The notes beneath the pieces are model-generated. The model worked only from the letters and a program-made list of their open reading frames with translations. It made no database searches and had not been told where the DNA came from. A program made the translations under genes and the position numbers. This document shows, piece by piece, positions 8,172 through 16,485 of a DNA stretch of 64,000 nucleotides. The stretch's first letter is position 1; each line of letters starts with the position of its first letter. This stretch comes from CAYGOC01 sp964351495 (GTDB taxonomy: Bacteria > Chlamydiota > Chlamydiia > Chlamydiales > SM23-39), in the NCBI GenBank assembly GCA_964351495.1, contig CAYGOC010000006.1, positions 32,269 to 96,268 on the forward strand, given 5' to 3'.

Positions 8172-10025
8172 TTACCTTGTATAATCAACTCTATAACTGA
8201 TGCCCTCTTTTTCAAAAAGGACCATATTGGGCAAAATCTCTTTAAGAGTCATTCCGTCTATACTTTCTCCCTTACTTAAAACTTTTCCGTTAATGATTAT
8301 GTTAAAGTCTTTACTATCTTTTTTTACAAAACCACTTACCTGATATTTGTCGGAAAGATTGATAGCCGTATTTTCCGGATTGGAAGGGATAGCAATATTT
8401 TTTACTCGAATAATCCCAGGAAGTTTTTGTAAGCCTTGCACAAGATAAGAAAGTTCCCTCCCTTTATTTTCATTATAGAGTCCCTGTATAAAAAGCTCTC
8501 CTTCTACTAGCTGAAAGGAAATAGCAGAAAACCCTTTTTGTAAAAAAATAGAGCGTATTTCTTCTGTCAAAATGGCCTCTACTACCACTTCGTTTTGCAG
8601 GTGATCCAGGTAAGGAAAATTACTATTTAAATAGTCTTGTAAATCTTTTTTATCCTCTTCTGTTTTTACAAAACCGGAAAGAATAAACTCTCCCGCTTTC
8701 GGGCTATGCAGAAAAATTCCTTTAAAACTCTCTTTGGAAGAGAGCACATCGTTGGTGCTTTTCCACACATATTCATCGATGATGATGTTGTCTTCTACCG
8801 TCTCTACTCCTTTGATATGATCTATATTGTAGAGCAGCTCTTCATGTTCTATAGGAGTCAAAACGTGGCCTACTAAAAAGAGCTTTCCCGAAGAAGGATT
8901 GAAAGAAAACTCTACTTTGGCAAATTTCTCTAAGGATTTTTGGATAGACTCTTTGGCTTTTTTTTCAGAAATAGCAATAGGCTCTGATTTAAAAAGGGAA
9001 AAAAAACTTAAAAACACCACAAATAAAGCCACGAACGAGGCTACGGCAATAGTTAAATGAGACTTGGGGATTATGAGCTCTTTCCAGGAGGAGGGTGCTT
9101 TTTCCTCTTCTGTTTCCAAGGCCTCTTCTTCTACCTCCTCTTCTTTATTCCCCATAGGAGAGTAGATAGTTTCCGCATTTTTTTCTTTGTCTATTACTAA
9201 AAAAGTAGTGGTTCCCATTTGGATTAAGTTTTGGGGGGTAATATCCTTCCTTCCTTCCAAAGGTTTTCCATCTACGAAGGTCCCATTTTTCGATCCTAAG
9301 TCTTCTAGTTCTATTTCCCCTTTTTCTTTTACAGAGAGCCTGGCATGGTTTGTAGAGACGCTTACATCTTGAAAGACAATATCACACGAGTTTGGGTCTT
9401 TTCCTATAATGTAAGATCGATTTTTTTGTATGGAGATTTCTGCTCCTGCATTAGGACCTGCTATCACCTTTAACAAAAGAGAAGAGGAATCCATTAGATT
9501 AAAGGGAAGGTTTTCCGGATCATCAGAGTCTTCAAAAATGGTGTCGTAGGCAGTTTTTCCGTACTCTTTTTTAAAGTCCTCTTCTTCCTCCTCTTCCTGT
9601 TCTTCAGAAAAGGGGAGTTCCTTATCTTCCTCGTTAGGATCCTGTGGTTTTTCTTCTTTTTCAGATAAAATATCGGGTTCTTCTTCCTCTTCATCACTAT
9701 CAAAAATGGCGTCAAAGCTATTTTTTGGTGAAAGGTCTTTATAGGAGAAGAGAATTTCTGTTTCGCCTATTTGTAAAACATATCCTTCTTTGAGTTCAAA
9801 GGGGGGGATAATGCTTTTCCCATTTACCAAGCATTTAGAGGGAGCTACTATAAAAAAGAGTGATTCTTTTTTTTCTAAGATAATTTTTTGAGAAGAGATA
9901 GCAGGATCTTGTAAAAGAATGTCGCATTCTTCAGGGCTATTTCCTATAACCCATCTATCTTGGTCTTCTAAAGAAAAAGAAGCTCCTTTTTGAACTCCTT
10001 TTTGTATTTTTATATGAGCTGCCAT
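8172..10025 (-). CDS. cdsD: T3SS inner-membrane ring protein CdsD/SctD with two FHA domains
   Basis: A 617-residue protein. A degenerate FHA-like domain lies at residues 10-95. A second, more typical FHA follows at about 185-280, with GKDPNSCDI, SxxHARL and DLGSKNGTFVDG. Between them is an acidic linker (about 108-150) that is almost all Glu/Asp. A single membrane helix at about 323-345 is followed by a periplasmic part with BON-like ring-building repeats (about 360-560). SctD forms the larger inner-membrane ring. The cytoplasmic FHA part contacts the SctK/Q/L platform. In Chlamydia CdsD is phosphorylated by PknD, and two FHA domains are the chlamydial arrangement. It is shorter than the roughly 830-residue Chlamydia protein. 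Confidence 0.93.
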   Translation of the reverse strand: MAAHIKIQKGVQKGASFSLEDQDRWVIGNSPEECDILLQDPAISSQKIILEKKESLFFIVAPSKCLVNGKSIIPPFELKEGYVLQIGETEILFSYKDLSPKNSFDAIFDSDEEEEEPDILSEKEEKPQDPNEEDKELPFSEEQEEEEEEDFKKEYGKTAYDTIFEDSDDPENLPFNLMDSSSLLLKVIAGPNAGAEISIQKNRSYIIGKDPNSCDIVFQDVSVSTNHARLSVKEKGEIELEDLGSKNGTFVDGKPLEGRKDITPQNLIQMGTTTFLVIDKEKNAETIYSPMGNKEEEVEEEALETEEEKAPSSWKELIIPKSHLTIAVASFVALFVVFLSFFSLFKSEPIAISEKKAKESIQKSLEKFAKVEFSFNPSSGKLFLVGHVLTPIEHEELLYNIDHIKGVETVEDNIIIDEYVWKSTNDVLSSKESFKGIFLHSPKAGEFILSGFVKTEEDKKDLQDYLNSNFPYLDHLQNEVVVEAILTEEIRSIFLQKGFSAISFQLVEGELFIQGLYNENKGRELSYLVQGLQKLPGIIRVKNIAIPSNPENTAINLSDKYQVSGFVKKDSKDFNIIINGKVLSKGESIDGMTLKEILPNMVLFEKEGISYRVDYTR

Positions 10026-10029
10026 ATTG

Positions 10030-10434
10030 CTACTTTACTAAAGAAGGAGTCTTCTCCCCCTCTATCCATTCTCTCCAATACAATAAATAATTGGTGAAAT
10101 CCTCTAGAGCCTCTTTAAAAGAGGTGTAGTTTGTGGGATTTATCACCTTTGAAGAAAAGACAAAATATCGCTCTTTTTCTTCTAAACTAATCACGCCCCC
10201 TCCGGTTCCCTGTCCCAAAAGGTTTGCTTCCATAAGTTTTAATAGGACTTCCTCTTTTTTTTCAGAAGGAAAACTTGCTATAGCTGCGCTTATTTTTATT
10301 TCTTTATCAGACTCGGTTAAAAAAAGCTCTAAATTAGGAAAAAGAAAAAAAGAACAGGCATTTTCTTTTTCCCAAACTACTTTGGGAAACTCTTCTAGTT
10401 CTTGAAAAAGCTCTTCTAACAAAGCTGACAGCAT
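10030..10434 (-). CDS. CT663-type class I T3SS chaperone / transcription regulator homolog
   Basis: A 134-residue acidic protein with a CesT/SycE-like pattern: an N-terminal helix (LSALLEELFQELEEF), beta strands (SFFLFPNLELFLT), a central helix (KLMEANLLGQGTGGGV) and closing strands (RYFVFSSK). It lies upstream of cdsD exactly as CT663 does in Chlamydia. The family acts as dimeric effector chaperones. CT663 itself has also been reported to bind RNA polymerase beta and sigma66 and repress transcription, so a link between secretion and transcription is possible here. The ATG at 10434 was preferred to a TTG nine bases upstream. Confidence 0.72.
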   Translation of the reverse strand: MLSALLEELFQELEEFPKVVWEKENACSFFLFPNLELFLTESDKEIKISAAIASFPSEKKEEVLLKLMEANLLGQGTGGGVISLEEKERYFVFSSKVINPTNYTSFKEALEDFTNYLLYWREWIEGEKTPSLVK

Positions 10435-10498
10435 ATAGTTCAATAACCCCGTTTAAGTCATCATAAAAAAATAAAAAGGAGTTGGCAACTAAAAGCTT

Positions 10499-10535
10499 TT
10501 TTTTAAAAAAAAAGGGCCGCCATGATAGCGACCCC
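10499..10535 (-). terminator. Rho-independent terminator of the translocator/effector operon
   Basis: On the minus strand a GC-rich hairpin (GGGTCGC ... GCGGCCC, one G-T pair, 7-base loop) is followed by nine T residues. It lies just after the stop of the last operon gene at 10568 and upstream of the chaperone gene at 10434. It therefore separates the operon from the injectisome genes. Confidence 0.8.
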
Positions 10536-10567
10536 AAGAGGATTTTTATGAAAAAGACAATTTTATT

Positions 10568-11446
10568 TTAAGCAGCGCGGTTTGCAGCCTCTATTGCTTC
10601 TCGTACTCTAGTAAGAGATTCTAAAGCACTAGAAATAGAGTTTAATAAAGAGGTAGAGATCTGGTTGTTTAACTGAACGATCTGGCTTCCCCAATCTGCA
10701 AGCTGTTTTGCATAGTCAGCGTGAGCTTTTAACATCATTTCTTCTTTTTTCTTACTCGCAGTTACCGCCTTTGAGATTCCGGTAAAAATTTGGCTTAACG
10801 TGCTAAAGTTTTGGAAAAGCTGTTGAATTTGTCCTTCGTGTTGGCTTTTCTTCGTTTCCAATCTATCTTGCTGTTTTTCTGCTCTTGCTAAAAGCTCTTC
10901 TCGCTCTTTATTGGTTACAACACCCAAAGCATCTCTTTCTTGTTGTATAAGAGGGGTGTCAAAGTTGCGCATTCTCAAATCAGAGATCGTTTGGTTGAAC
11001 TGAGTATTAGTTCCGTTTTGTCTTGCTGAGAAATTAACTTGGTGGCTTTGGGTTGTTTTAATCAAGTTGATATTCGCTTCTGTAGCCTCTAGTTTTGCAT
11101 TCACTTCTTTTAAAGAAGCTAAAGAAGGAGCATTCTTTAAAAGAGGGGTCTTCATAAGAAGGTTGGACCCCCCTGCAGCATAAGCCATACTAGCAGAGCT
11201 CATCACAGTAGAAACGGAAGCTTCTACAGCTTGGTCTACCATTTCATAGTAAAGCTGTTCTGCTTGGTGAATTCCCGACTCTAACATAGCATCAGCAGAT
11301 GCCTTAGACGCTTCTTTCCCCACTACCACTTGGTTGTTTAGTTCTTTGTAGTTGGATTCTTGAATTTTTAATAAAGCAGCAAACAAATCGGCTAAAGAGT
11401 TAGCCGTAAGAGCTGTTGCACTGCTATTTTGTACTGAGATATCCAT
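10568..11446 (-). CDS. CopD/SctB-like secreted protein, putative minor translocator
   Basis: A 292-residue, Ala/Ser/Gln-rich helical protein with a weakly hydrophobic stretch (about residues 75-105, EASVSTVMSSASMAYAAGG). Long coiled coils follow (about 115-250), then a C-terminal amphipathic helix ending ALESLTRVREAIEAANRAA. It lies next to a CopB-like gene, as copD and copB pair in Chlamydia. No signal peptide, as expected for a T3SS substrate. SctB translocators help form the host-membrane pore. The hydrophobic segment is weaker than in most CopD proteins, so a secreted scaffold or a different late substrate is possible. Last gene of the operon, with a strong AAAGGAG site. Confidence 0.5.
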   Translation of the reverse strand: MDISVQNSSATALTANSLADLFAALLKIQESNYKELNNQVVVGKEASKASADAMLESGIHQAEQLYYEMVDQAVEASVSTVMSSASMAYAAGGSNLLMKTPLLKNAPSLASLKEVNAKLEATEANINLIKTTQSHQVNFSARQNGTNTQFNQTISDLRMRNFDTPLIQQERDALGVVTNKEREELLARAEKQQDRLETKKSQHEGQIQQLFQNFSTLSQIFTGISKAVTASKKKEEMMLKAHADYAKQLADWGSQIVQLNNQISTSLLNSISSALESLTRVREAIEAANRAA

Positions 11447-11480
11447 TTTTTTTCTCCTTTATATTATTATAATAGTTTTT

Positions 11481-12677
11481 TTAAGCAGCAGAGTTGGTTA
11501 AAACCCGAGCTGCACTTTCCCAAGCCATAGGGAGGGTTCCTAAAGCTTTTACTTCATCCCCAAAAGACTTTTGTAAGGTAGTTTCTGCTTGTGAGGTAAG
11601 ATGTACTAAAGACTCTACGTTTTGCATTATTTCATGTATCAAAAACAAAGTGGAATTCGTAGAAGCCATTTTTGTCTCAAAATCATACATTGATTTTTGG
11701 ATGGACATCATTTGAAATCCAAGCGCGCCTTGAGCAATCCCAGCTCCTCCTTGTAAACCTGAAAGGAGTCTTTGGGCTTTTTCAGAATTCATTAGTTTTT
11801 CTAAAAAACTACTGGTTTTGGCGTTTCTTTCAAAAACGTTAGAACCTGTTTTTCCCGCTTTAAGTATAGCCACAATAGCCACAAGAGCGTTGATAACACC
11901 CGCTACGATAGCGGCATCTTTTTTGCTCATGCCGGCCTTTTCTAAAAGCGCTTGAGTAGGATTTATGGTAGCCAAGCTCTGAGCAAAGGTAGTATATCCT
12001 ACCGCTTTAAAAGAGCTTGCCATCTGATCTGAAACGGAAGTAGTGGTAGCTTGAGTTCCATCATCGATAGCAGCACCTATGGCTCCATCAATTCCGGCAC
12101 CGGCTAACCCACCTGCCAAAGCAAGACCTATGGTAAAGCCTAATTTCGCTCCCGCTCCCATATGGGCAGTAGCTTTATTTAAAGTACCTGTCTCTTGCAT
12201 AGCAAACATAGCACTTGCTATTAAAAGAGCCCCAGGTCCCATAAAGGCAGCTGCAAAAATAGAAAGAGCTCCTACTACGATACCTATAATGTGCATAATG
12301 CCTGATCTATGCTCCTCTTCTCTTTTGAGCTTTTCCATATGCACTATTTCAGACTTGATTTTTTTTACCTCATCCATTCCTTGTTTTTCTAAAACAGTAC
12401 TGATTTTGGCCTGATTTGTAGTATCTTTGGTATGCAGCGTGATTAAAAGCACTTCCAGCTCTTGAATTAGCTCTAAGGTTTCCATGATTACCTTGGCCGG
12501 ATCTTGAGGCTTAGCTCCATCTTGAGAAACTAGCTTCATATCTTCAATACCCTTCGTTTTCTTGGAAGAGGTAGCTTTTGCCATTTCTTGTTCCTTTTCC
12601 CTGCTTTTTGCAGAGTCCATAGAAAGAAGCTCTTCTGAAAGAGGTAAAAGGCTATTTTGTATAGTTATATTACTCAT
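11481..12677 (-). CDS. CopB/SctE-like major translocator
   Basis: A 398-residue protein without a signal peptide. The N-terminal 120 residues are polar and helical. Hydrophobic, Gly/Ala-rich segments lie at about 127-160, 178-203 and 254-273, and a C-terminal coiled coil (about 300-398) follows. This is the plan of the YopB/IpaB/SipB family, whose hydrophobic helices enter the host membrane and form the translocation pore. Chlamydia CopB has the same layout and is paired with CopD, as here. Unlike the known chlamydial translocator operons there is no LcrH/SycD TPR chaperone gene beside it. Strong AAGGAG ribosome site. Confidence 0.65.
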   Translation of the reverse strand: MSNITIQNSLLPLSEELLSMDSAKSREKEQEMAKATSSKKTKGIEDMKLVSQDGAKPQDPAKVIMETLELIQELEVLLITLHTKDTTNQAKISTVLEKQGMDEVKKIKSEIVHMEKLKREEEHRSGIMHIIGIVVGALSIFAAAFMGPGALLIASAMFAMQETGTLNKATAHMGAGAKLGFTIGLALAGGLAGAGIDGAIGAAIDDGTQATTTSVSDQMASSFKAVGYTTFAQSLATINPTQALLEKAGMSKKDAAIVAGVINALVAIVAILKAGKTGSNVFERNAKTSSFLEKLMNSEKAQRLLSGLQGGAGIAQGALGFQMMSIQKSMYDFETKMASTNSTLFLIHEIMQNVESLVHLTSQAETTLQKSFGDEVKALGTLPMAWESAARVLTNSAA

Positions 12678-12688
12678 ATAGTTTCTCC

Positions 12689-13183
12689 TTACGCTATCAA
12701 GTGAGATAGAGTACTGTAAATGTTGTTCAAGCTAGCAAGCCCCTGGAAGAAGTTTGATACCTGTTGGTTTAACGAAGAGATCCCTTGGGTGAACTGATCC
12801 CTTTGAGATCCGTTTTGGGTTTGTTCGTTGTTCCAGTAGTCGTGCACCGTAGTGTAGAAAGTTTGCCAGTATTGCAGTTTTCCTGAGTTTTTACTGTGTA
12901 AGGAGATCTCTTTTAAGATATCGTCCAACTGCTTTTGAGATCGTTCAGCAATAGACTCTCCTCTTTTGGTAATTTCATTTAAAATTTTTGTCATACTGGT
13001 TACCATAAGACTCTGCAAAATTTGCGCAAAGTTTACAGAATCACTAAAAGCCTGATCTAGACCGTCTCCTCCGGCGCTCATTACACTAAAGCCGCCGCCC
13101 GATCCTTTTTTAGCAGGACTCAAAGTAGAGGCATGCTGGGAAGTCTTATCGGGACTGTTCCCGTTTACAGAAGTTTCTGCCAT
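12689..13183 (-). CDS. Unknown small helical protein of the translocator operon
   Basis: A 164-residue protein I do not recognise. The ATG at 13183 has an AAAGGAG site seven or eight bases away and removes an overlap with the upstream gene, so it was preferred to an upstream start at 13246. Residues 1-45 are polar and probably disordered (T3SS-signal-like). Residues 50-164 are amphipathic helices with several Gln/Asn-rich heptads (SSLNQQVSNFFQGLASLNN). No Cys, signal peptide or membrane helix. Size and position before two translocator-like genes would suit a tip/filament protein or a secreted scaffold, but nothing in the sequence decides this. Confidence 0.6.
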   Translation of the reverse strand: MAETSVNGNSPDKTSQHASTLSPAKKGSGGGFSVMSAGGDGLDQAFSDSVNFAQILQSLMVTSMTKILNEITKRGESIAERSQKQLDDILKEISLHSKNSGKLQYWQTFYTTVHDYWNNEQTQNGSQRDQFTQGISSLNQQVSNFFQGLASLNNIYSTLSHLIA

Positions 13184-13214
13184 AATTATTACTCCTTTAT
13201 TATTATCTAATTTT

Positions 13215-14849
13215 TTATGAGTTTGCTCTTTCTTGGTTTTGAACAAGGGTATGTTCCCAACCGTTTGAGTAGTTATCTATTAATATGGACTTAATCGCAG
13301 AGAGCATCGTATTAATTTTCGAGCTCATGTTACCCTCTTCTGTTTGTACCGCTTGAGACTGTCCTGAGATCGCTTGAGAGGCTGCGTTTAACCCTCCAAT
13401 CAACTGGCTAAAAAAGCTGTTGCCATCTGAGCCTGTATCTCCAGATCCACCTGCTAGATCTGATTTAGGAGGCTTCGGAGGTTTTGGGGTAGGAGGGGGT
13501 GCGTAAGCTGCTTTGTTAAAGTCTTTAGCTAAGTCATCCCAAGAGATAACATCTCCAGGTCCGTTACCGATTAAGTTATGCTGGATTAAGTACTGTAAAG
13601 AGACTTCCTTTCCACCTACTTTTACGCCAGGCTTCCAGTTTAAAAAGTTCATAAGAGCGGTTACTACCTGTCCTGCAGATCCACCATATTTTTGCTGACG
13701 AGCTAATACCTGAGCCAAGATCTCCTGGATTTGTCCGATAAACTTTTTAAAGTCATCTCCGTTTTTAAATCCTCCGGCAGAGAATTTATTCAAGATGTCA
13801 GAGTCTTCCTTAGCTAGGTTTTGTAAAAGCGTAGACAAGTTACCGTAAGCTCCTAAAGTACCTTCCTGCTCACTCATGTTCTCTCCTAAGATACCCATGA
13901 TTAAAGGGGCTAAAAGGTAAACACCGGAACTTGCATACTTGCTCACTAAAAGGTCGACGATCTGTTGTAAAAGCGCCTTTTCAAAGCTAGAAATAGAGCT
14001 GTTTTCTATGAAAAAGTTATCTCCATATCCTTGCTGAACCCAGTAGTATTCTTGTGCTGTATAGATAGGAACTCCATCTGGAGAAGCTGAGTTCATCCAA
14101 GCATCTAGTCGGTCCTTTTCTCCTAAAGCGTTAGCAGCGGCTTTTAACTGATCTAAAAAGGGGTTATTATTGGTTCCAAGGCCGTTCAAAGCGTCCATTA
14201 ACTTTTGCATTTCTTCTTCTGTCTTGGTTTTATCTCCATTACTTTCAAAGAAGTAGAACCCTCTAAGGGCTTCTACGATGAAAAGAGCAAAGCTTCCAGA
14301 CTGAGATCCGCTTCCGTGGATATTTCCAATACCGTTTAAGGCTTTTTGGATCTCAGGAGGAAAGTTCCCTCCAAATCGTTTTTGTAAGTTAATCACAAAC
14401 TGAACCAGACCAAATATTTGGTTATAACATCCTGAGTTTTCTCGGATGTCATGGATCCACAGTTTTAACTCTTGTAAAATCTGTTCAATGTTGTCTGAGT
14501 AGGCATCGTTAGGGTTAAAAGGAGAGTTCGGTTCATTCGGAAAATTAGGCCAGTCAATACCGTCGTTGTTGCCGGTATTCGTGCTAAAAGAGCCGTCTCC
14601 GGAGGTTAAGCCTCTTCCAATGATGCCGTTTACCCCAGCATCAAAACCGGCTCCTCCTGTAGCTCCTTGAGAAGAGTTATTTGCATGAGCCCCTTCTAAT
14701 CCTTGTCTTACCGTATGGTGTAACAGGATTAAGGCTGCAATAGAGAGTGTATCTACAGACTTTTCTTCCTTTTTGTCAGAAGAAAGTTTCTTTAGCTCTT
14801 CTAGATTTACACTTTCTAAAAGGGTTAAATCAGGGTTAAAGTCTTTCAT
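13215..14849 (-). CDS. Unknown 544-residue secreted-type protein of the translocator operon
   Basis: Not recognised. Residues 1-40 are charged. Residues 60-120 are Gly/Asn/Ser-rich linker (for example NNSSQGATGGAGFDAG). A long folded helical part follows (about 130-440), then a Pro-rich hinge (PPPTPKPPKPPKSD, about 453-466). A C-terminal helix-rich tail (SFFSQLIGGLNAASQ... to the end) resembles the C-termini of its operon partners. No signal peptide or membrane helix, so if exported it would use the T3SS. An AGAGGA-type ribosome site precedes the ATG. A translocator-associated or effector role is inferred from operon context only. Confidence 0.6.
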   Translation of the reverse strand: MKDFNPDLTLLESVNLEELKKLSSDKKEEKSVDTLSIAALILLHHTVRQGLEGAHANNSSQGATGGAGFDAGVNGIIGRGLTSGDGSFSTNTGNNDGIDWPNFPNEPNSPFNPNDAYSDNIEQILQELKLWIHDIRENSGCYNQIFGLVQFVINLQKRFGGNFPPEIQKALNGIGNIHGSGSQSGSFALFIVEALRGFYFFESNGDKTKTEEEMQKLMDALNGLGTNNNPFLDQLKAAANALGEKDRLDAWMNSASPDGVPIYTAQEYYWVQQGYGDNFFIENSSISSFEKALLQQIVDLLVSKYASSGVYLLAPLIMGILGENMSEQEGTLGAYGNLSTLLQNLAKEDSDILNKFSAGGFKNGDDFKKFIGQIQEILAQVLARQQKYGGSAGQVVTALMNFLNWKPGVKVGGKEVSLQYLIQHNLIGNGPGDVISWDDLAKDFNKAAYAPPPTPKPPKPPKSDLAGGSGDTGSDGNSFFSQLIGGLNAASQAISGQSQAVQTEEGNMSSKINTMLSAIKSILIDNYSNGWEHTLVQNQERANS

Positions 14850-14880
14850 TGTTATCCTCTTTTTTTATTAAGTAAATTTG

Positions 14881-15798
14881 TTAAGAACCTAAAAAGTTCC
14901 CTATAGCTTGTTCTATAAGCTGAATATCTATTTCAATGTCCCCTTCAGAGGGGAGTTGAAAGTTAAAGTTTTGCATGTCTTCTAAAAAGGCATCATAGTT
15001 AGGGGTAGAAGCTCCTGATATCGGATCTTTTGGGGGAAGGTCTTTGGTAAAGTCTTTAAAGTGAGATTCTGCATAGTCAAAAGCTGCTTGTCCGGAAAGT
15101 CCCATAGCTAAAGCTTGCTGATAGAAGTTGTAGTACAGCATTTGGGGGAAACAAAATCCAAGCTGTGCGTTGATGAATCCGAAAAATAGTTTGTCGAGTC
15201 CTTGTCCCATGTTAAAATCAGAGTTAATCATAAGATTTGCCATCATAGAGACAAAAGCCGTCTCAAAGTTTATCAAATCTGACTGTGAAGTAGAGGGGTC
15301 GTTTAAAAAGGCATAAATAGCATTTTTGGTATCACTATCCTGAAACCAATCAGAAAGAGAGCCAAAAAATCCGGTGTCTGAGTCTTCCATATCTTTAACC
15401 ACATCTTTTGCAGAAGAAGCGGTTGATAAGCTTTTAGCCAGTTTTTCAAGGCTGCTTCCCAAAGAGGTCCCTTTAAAAAGGGCTAGTATTTTCTTATCGT
15501 TTAAGATGTCTTTTACTCTAGAATCAAACTTACCTTCTTTTGCCTCTTCATAGAAAAACAGGATCTCTTGTAGAAGGTAGATCTCTTGTTGTATATCAGA
15601 AGAACCGTCCCCAGGATTTTTCGGCAAGTTAGGCAACTTCGGGATAGATCCTCCAAAAATCTCTTTTTGCAAAAAGTTTTTGTAAGCATCTGCAATAAAT
15701 TTCGAGATACCGGCGCCAAAGAAACCAGACTGGGTATTTTGTCTGTTTTCTCCTTGGTAAGAAGAAGTGGAATTTGTGTTTATGGTAATGTTTTCCAT
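14881..15798 (-). CDS. Unknown 305-residue secreted-type protein of the translocator operon
   Basis: Not recognised. A polar, Asn/Thr/Ser-rich N-terminus of about 25 residues (TINTNSTSSYQGENR) looks like a T3SS export signal. It is followed by helical segments, a Pro/Gly hinge (PKLPNLPKNPGDGSS, about 54-68) and a mixed helical C-terminal half with aromatic-rich stretches (FPQMLYYNFYQQA). The general plan resembles the neighbouring 544-residue product (polar start, Pro/Gly hinge, helices), though I see no clear residue-by-residue match. AGAGGA ribosome site. Second gene of the operon. Confidence 0.6.
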   Translation of the reverse strand: MENITINTNSTSSYQGENRQNTQSGFFGAGISKFIADAYKNFLQKEIFGGSIPKLPNLPKNPGDGSSDIQQEIYLLQEILFFYEEAKEGKFDSRVKDILNDKKILALFKGTSLGSSLEKLAKSLSTASSAKDVVKDMEDSDTGFFGSLSDWFQDSDTKNAIYAFLNDPSTSQSDLINFETAFVSMMANLMINSDFNMGQGLDKLFFGFINAQLGFCFPQMLYYNFYQQALAMGLSGQAAFDYAESHFKDFTKDLPPKDPISGASTPNYDAFLEDMQNFNFQLPSEGDIEIDIQLIEQAIGNFLGS

Positions 15799-15825
15799 TT
15801 GTTTAATCCTCTTTAAGGGTCTTGG

Positions 15826-16242
15826 TTATCCTGAAATCCACAGTTTATTTTTTTGTTTTTTGGCTTTTTTCAGAGCAGGGGAATTTATAAGACCCCTTTC
15901 TCTAGCATCTTTTTGAAAGTCAGCTAAATGTTTCTTTGCCTCTTGCAAAGCTTCCCATTCTTCTTGGCTAAAGTTTTCTGGATTTTGGGTAAAAGCCTCT
16001 AGTTCTTTTGTTCCCATTTCCACAGCTTTCATAGCTTTTTGAGACTGTTCTTCTAAAGACTCTCTTAGAGATTCAGCCATTTTTAAAGCCTCTTCTCTCT
16101 CTTTTGGGTCTTTTGATTGCAGCTTTTGTAAAACGTCATGAAACAGCTTTAAAGAGCTATGGATTACGCTTTCTAGGTTTTCAGGAGAAATATCTCCTAG
16201 CTGCTCTTTTAGCTTCTCTAATTGTTCTAACTTTTTATTCAT
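15826..16242 (-). CDS. Operon-leader coiled-coil protein, chaperone-like (paralog of 19776-20165)
   Basis: A 138-residue acidic helical protein with a basic C-terminal tail (KKAKKQKNK). It is the first gene of the translocator operon. It aligns along its length with the 129-residue product at 19776-20165, which leads the next minus-strand operon. Shared points include Pro-x-x-LE-x-V near the start, a run of EE/ET-x-x-x-AxxL, a GTKEL/GKEL block, a xSxEE motif and the basic tail. Small acidic first genes of T3SS cargo operons are often chaperones, and that is the likeliest role. It has no TPR and no CesT pattern, so it is not a known chaperone class. Confidence 0.6.
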   Translation of the reverse strand: MNKKLEQLEKLKEQLGDISPENLESVIHSSLKLFHDVLQKLQSKDPKEREEALKMAESLRESLEEQSQKAMKAVEMGTKELEAFTQNPENFSQEEWEALQEAKKHLADFQKDARERGLINSPALKKAKKQKNKLWISG

Positions 16243-16277
16243 AAAAATCCTTAGTTAATTTAATAAATGTAAAATTA

Positions 16278-16316
16278 CCCATTAGTAATTATAACAAAAT
16301 AATAATAAAAAATCAA
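16278..16316 (-). promoter_or_regulatory. Promoter of the translocator/effector operon with shared motif
   Basis: On the minus strand: -35 TTGATT (16316-16311), a 17-bp spacer and -10 TATAAT (16293-16288), giving a start of transcription about 40 bp before the ATG at 16242. The bases from the -10 onward (TATAATTACTAATGGG) recur almost exactly upstream of the gene at 20165. The rest of 16243-16485 is A/T-rich with nothing else clear. Confidence 0.65.
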
Positions 16317-16485
16317 GTTTTTTGTTATTAACGCAAAGCTCTTGTTATTAAAAAGTTAGATAAAAAACCCCTCCATGAAATCTTGTTTTAAAGCGCTTAT
16401 TATAAGACGCTTGGATTCTATTGACAGAAACTCGCTATTTTGGGATCAAGGAATAGGTTTTTAGGAGGGTTTTATATTTAAATAC

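Noticed and set aside
7928..8215. Longer CdsE starting at TTG 8215
   Set aside because: It would overlap cdsD by 44 bp; the ATG at 8167 has a ribosome site and the right family length.
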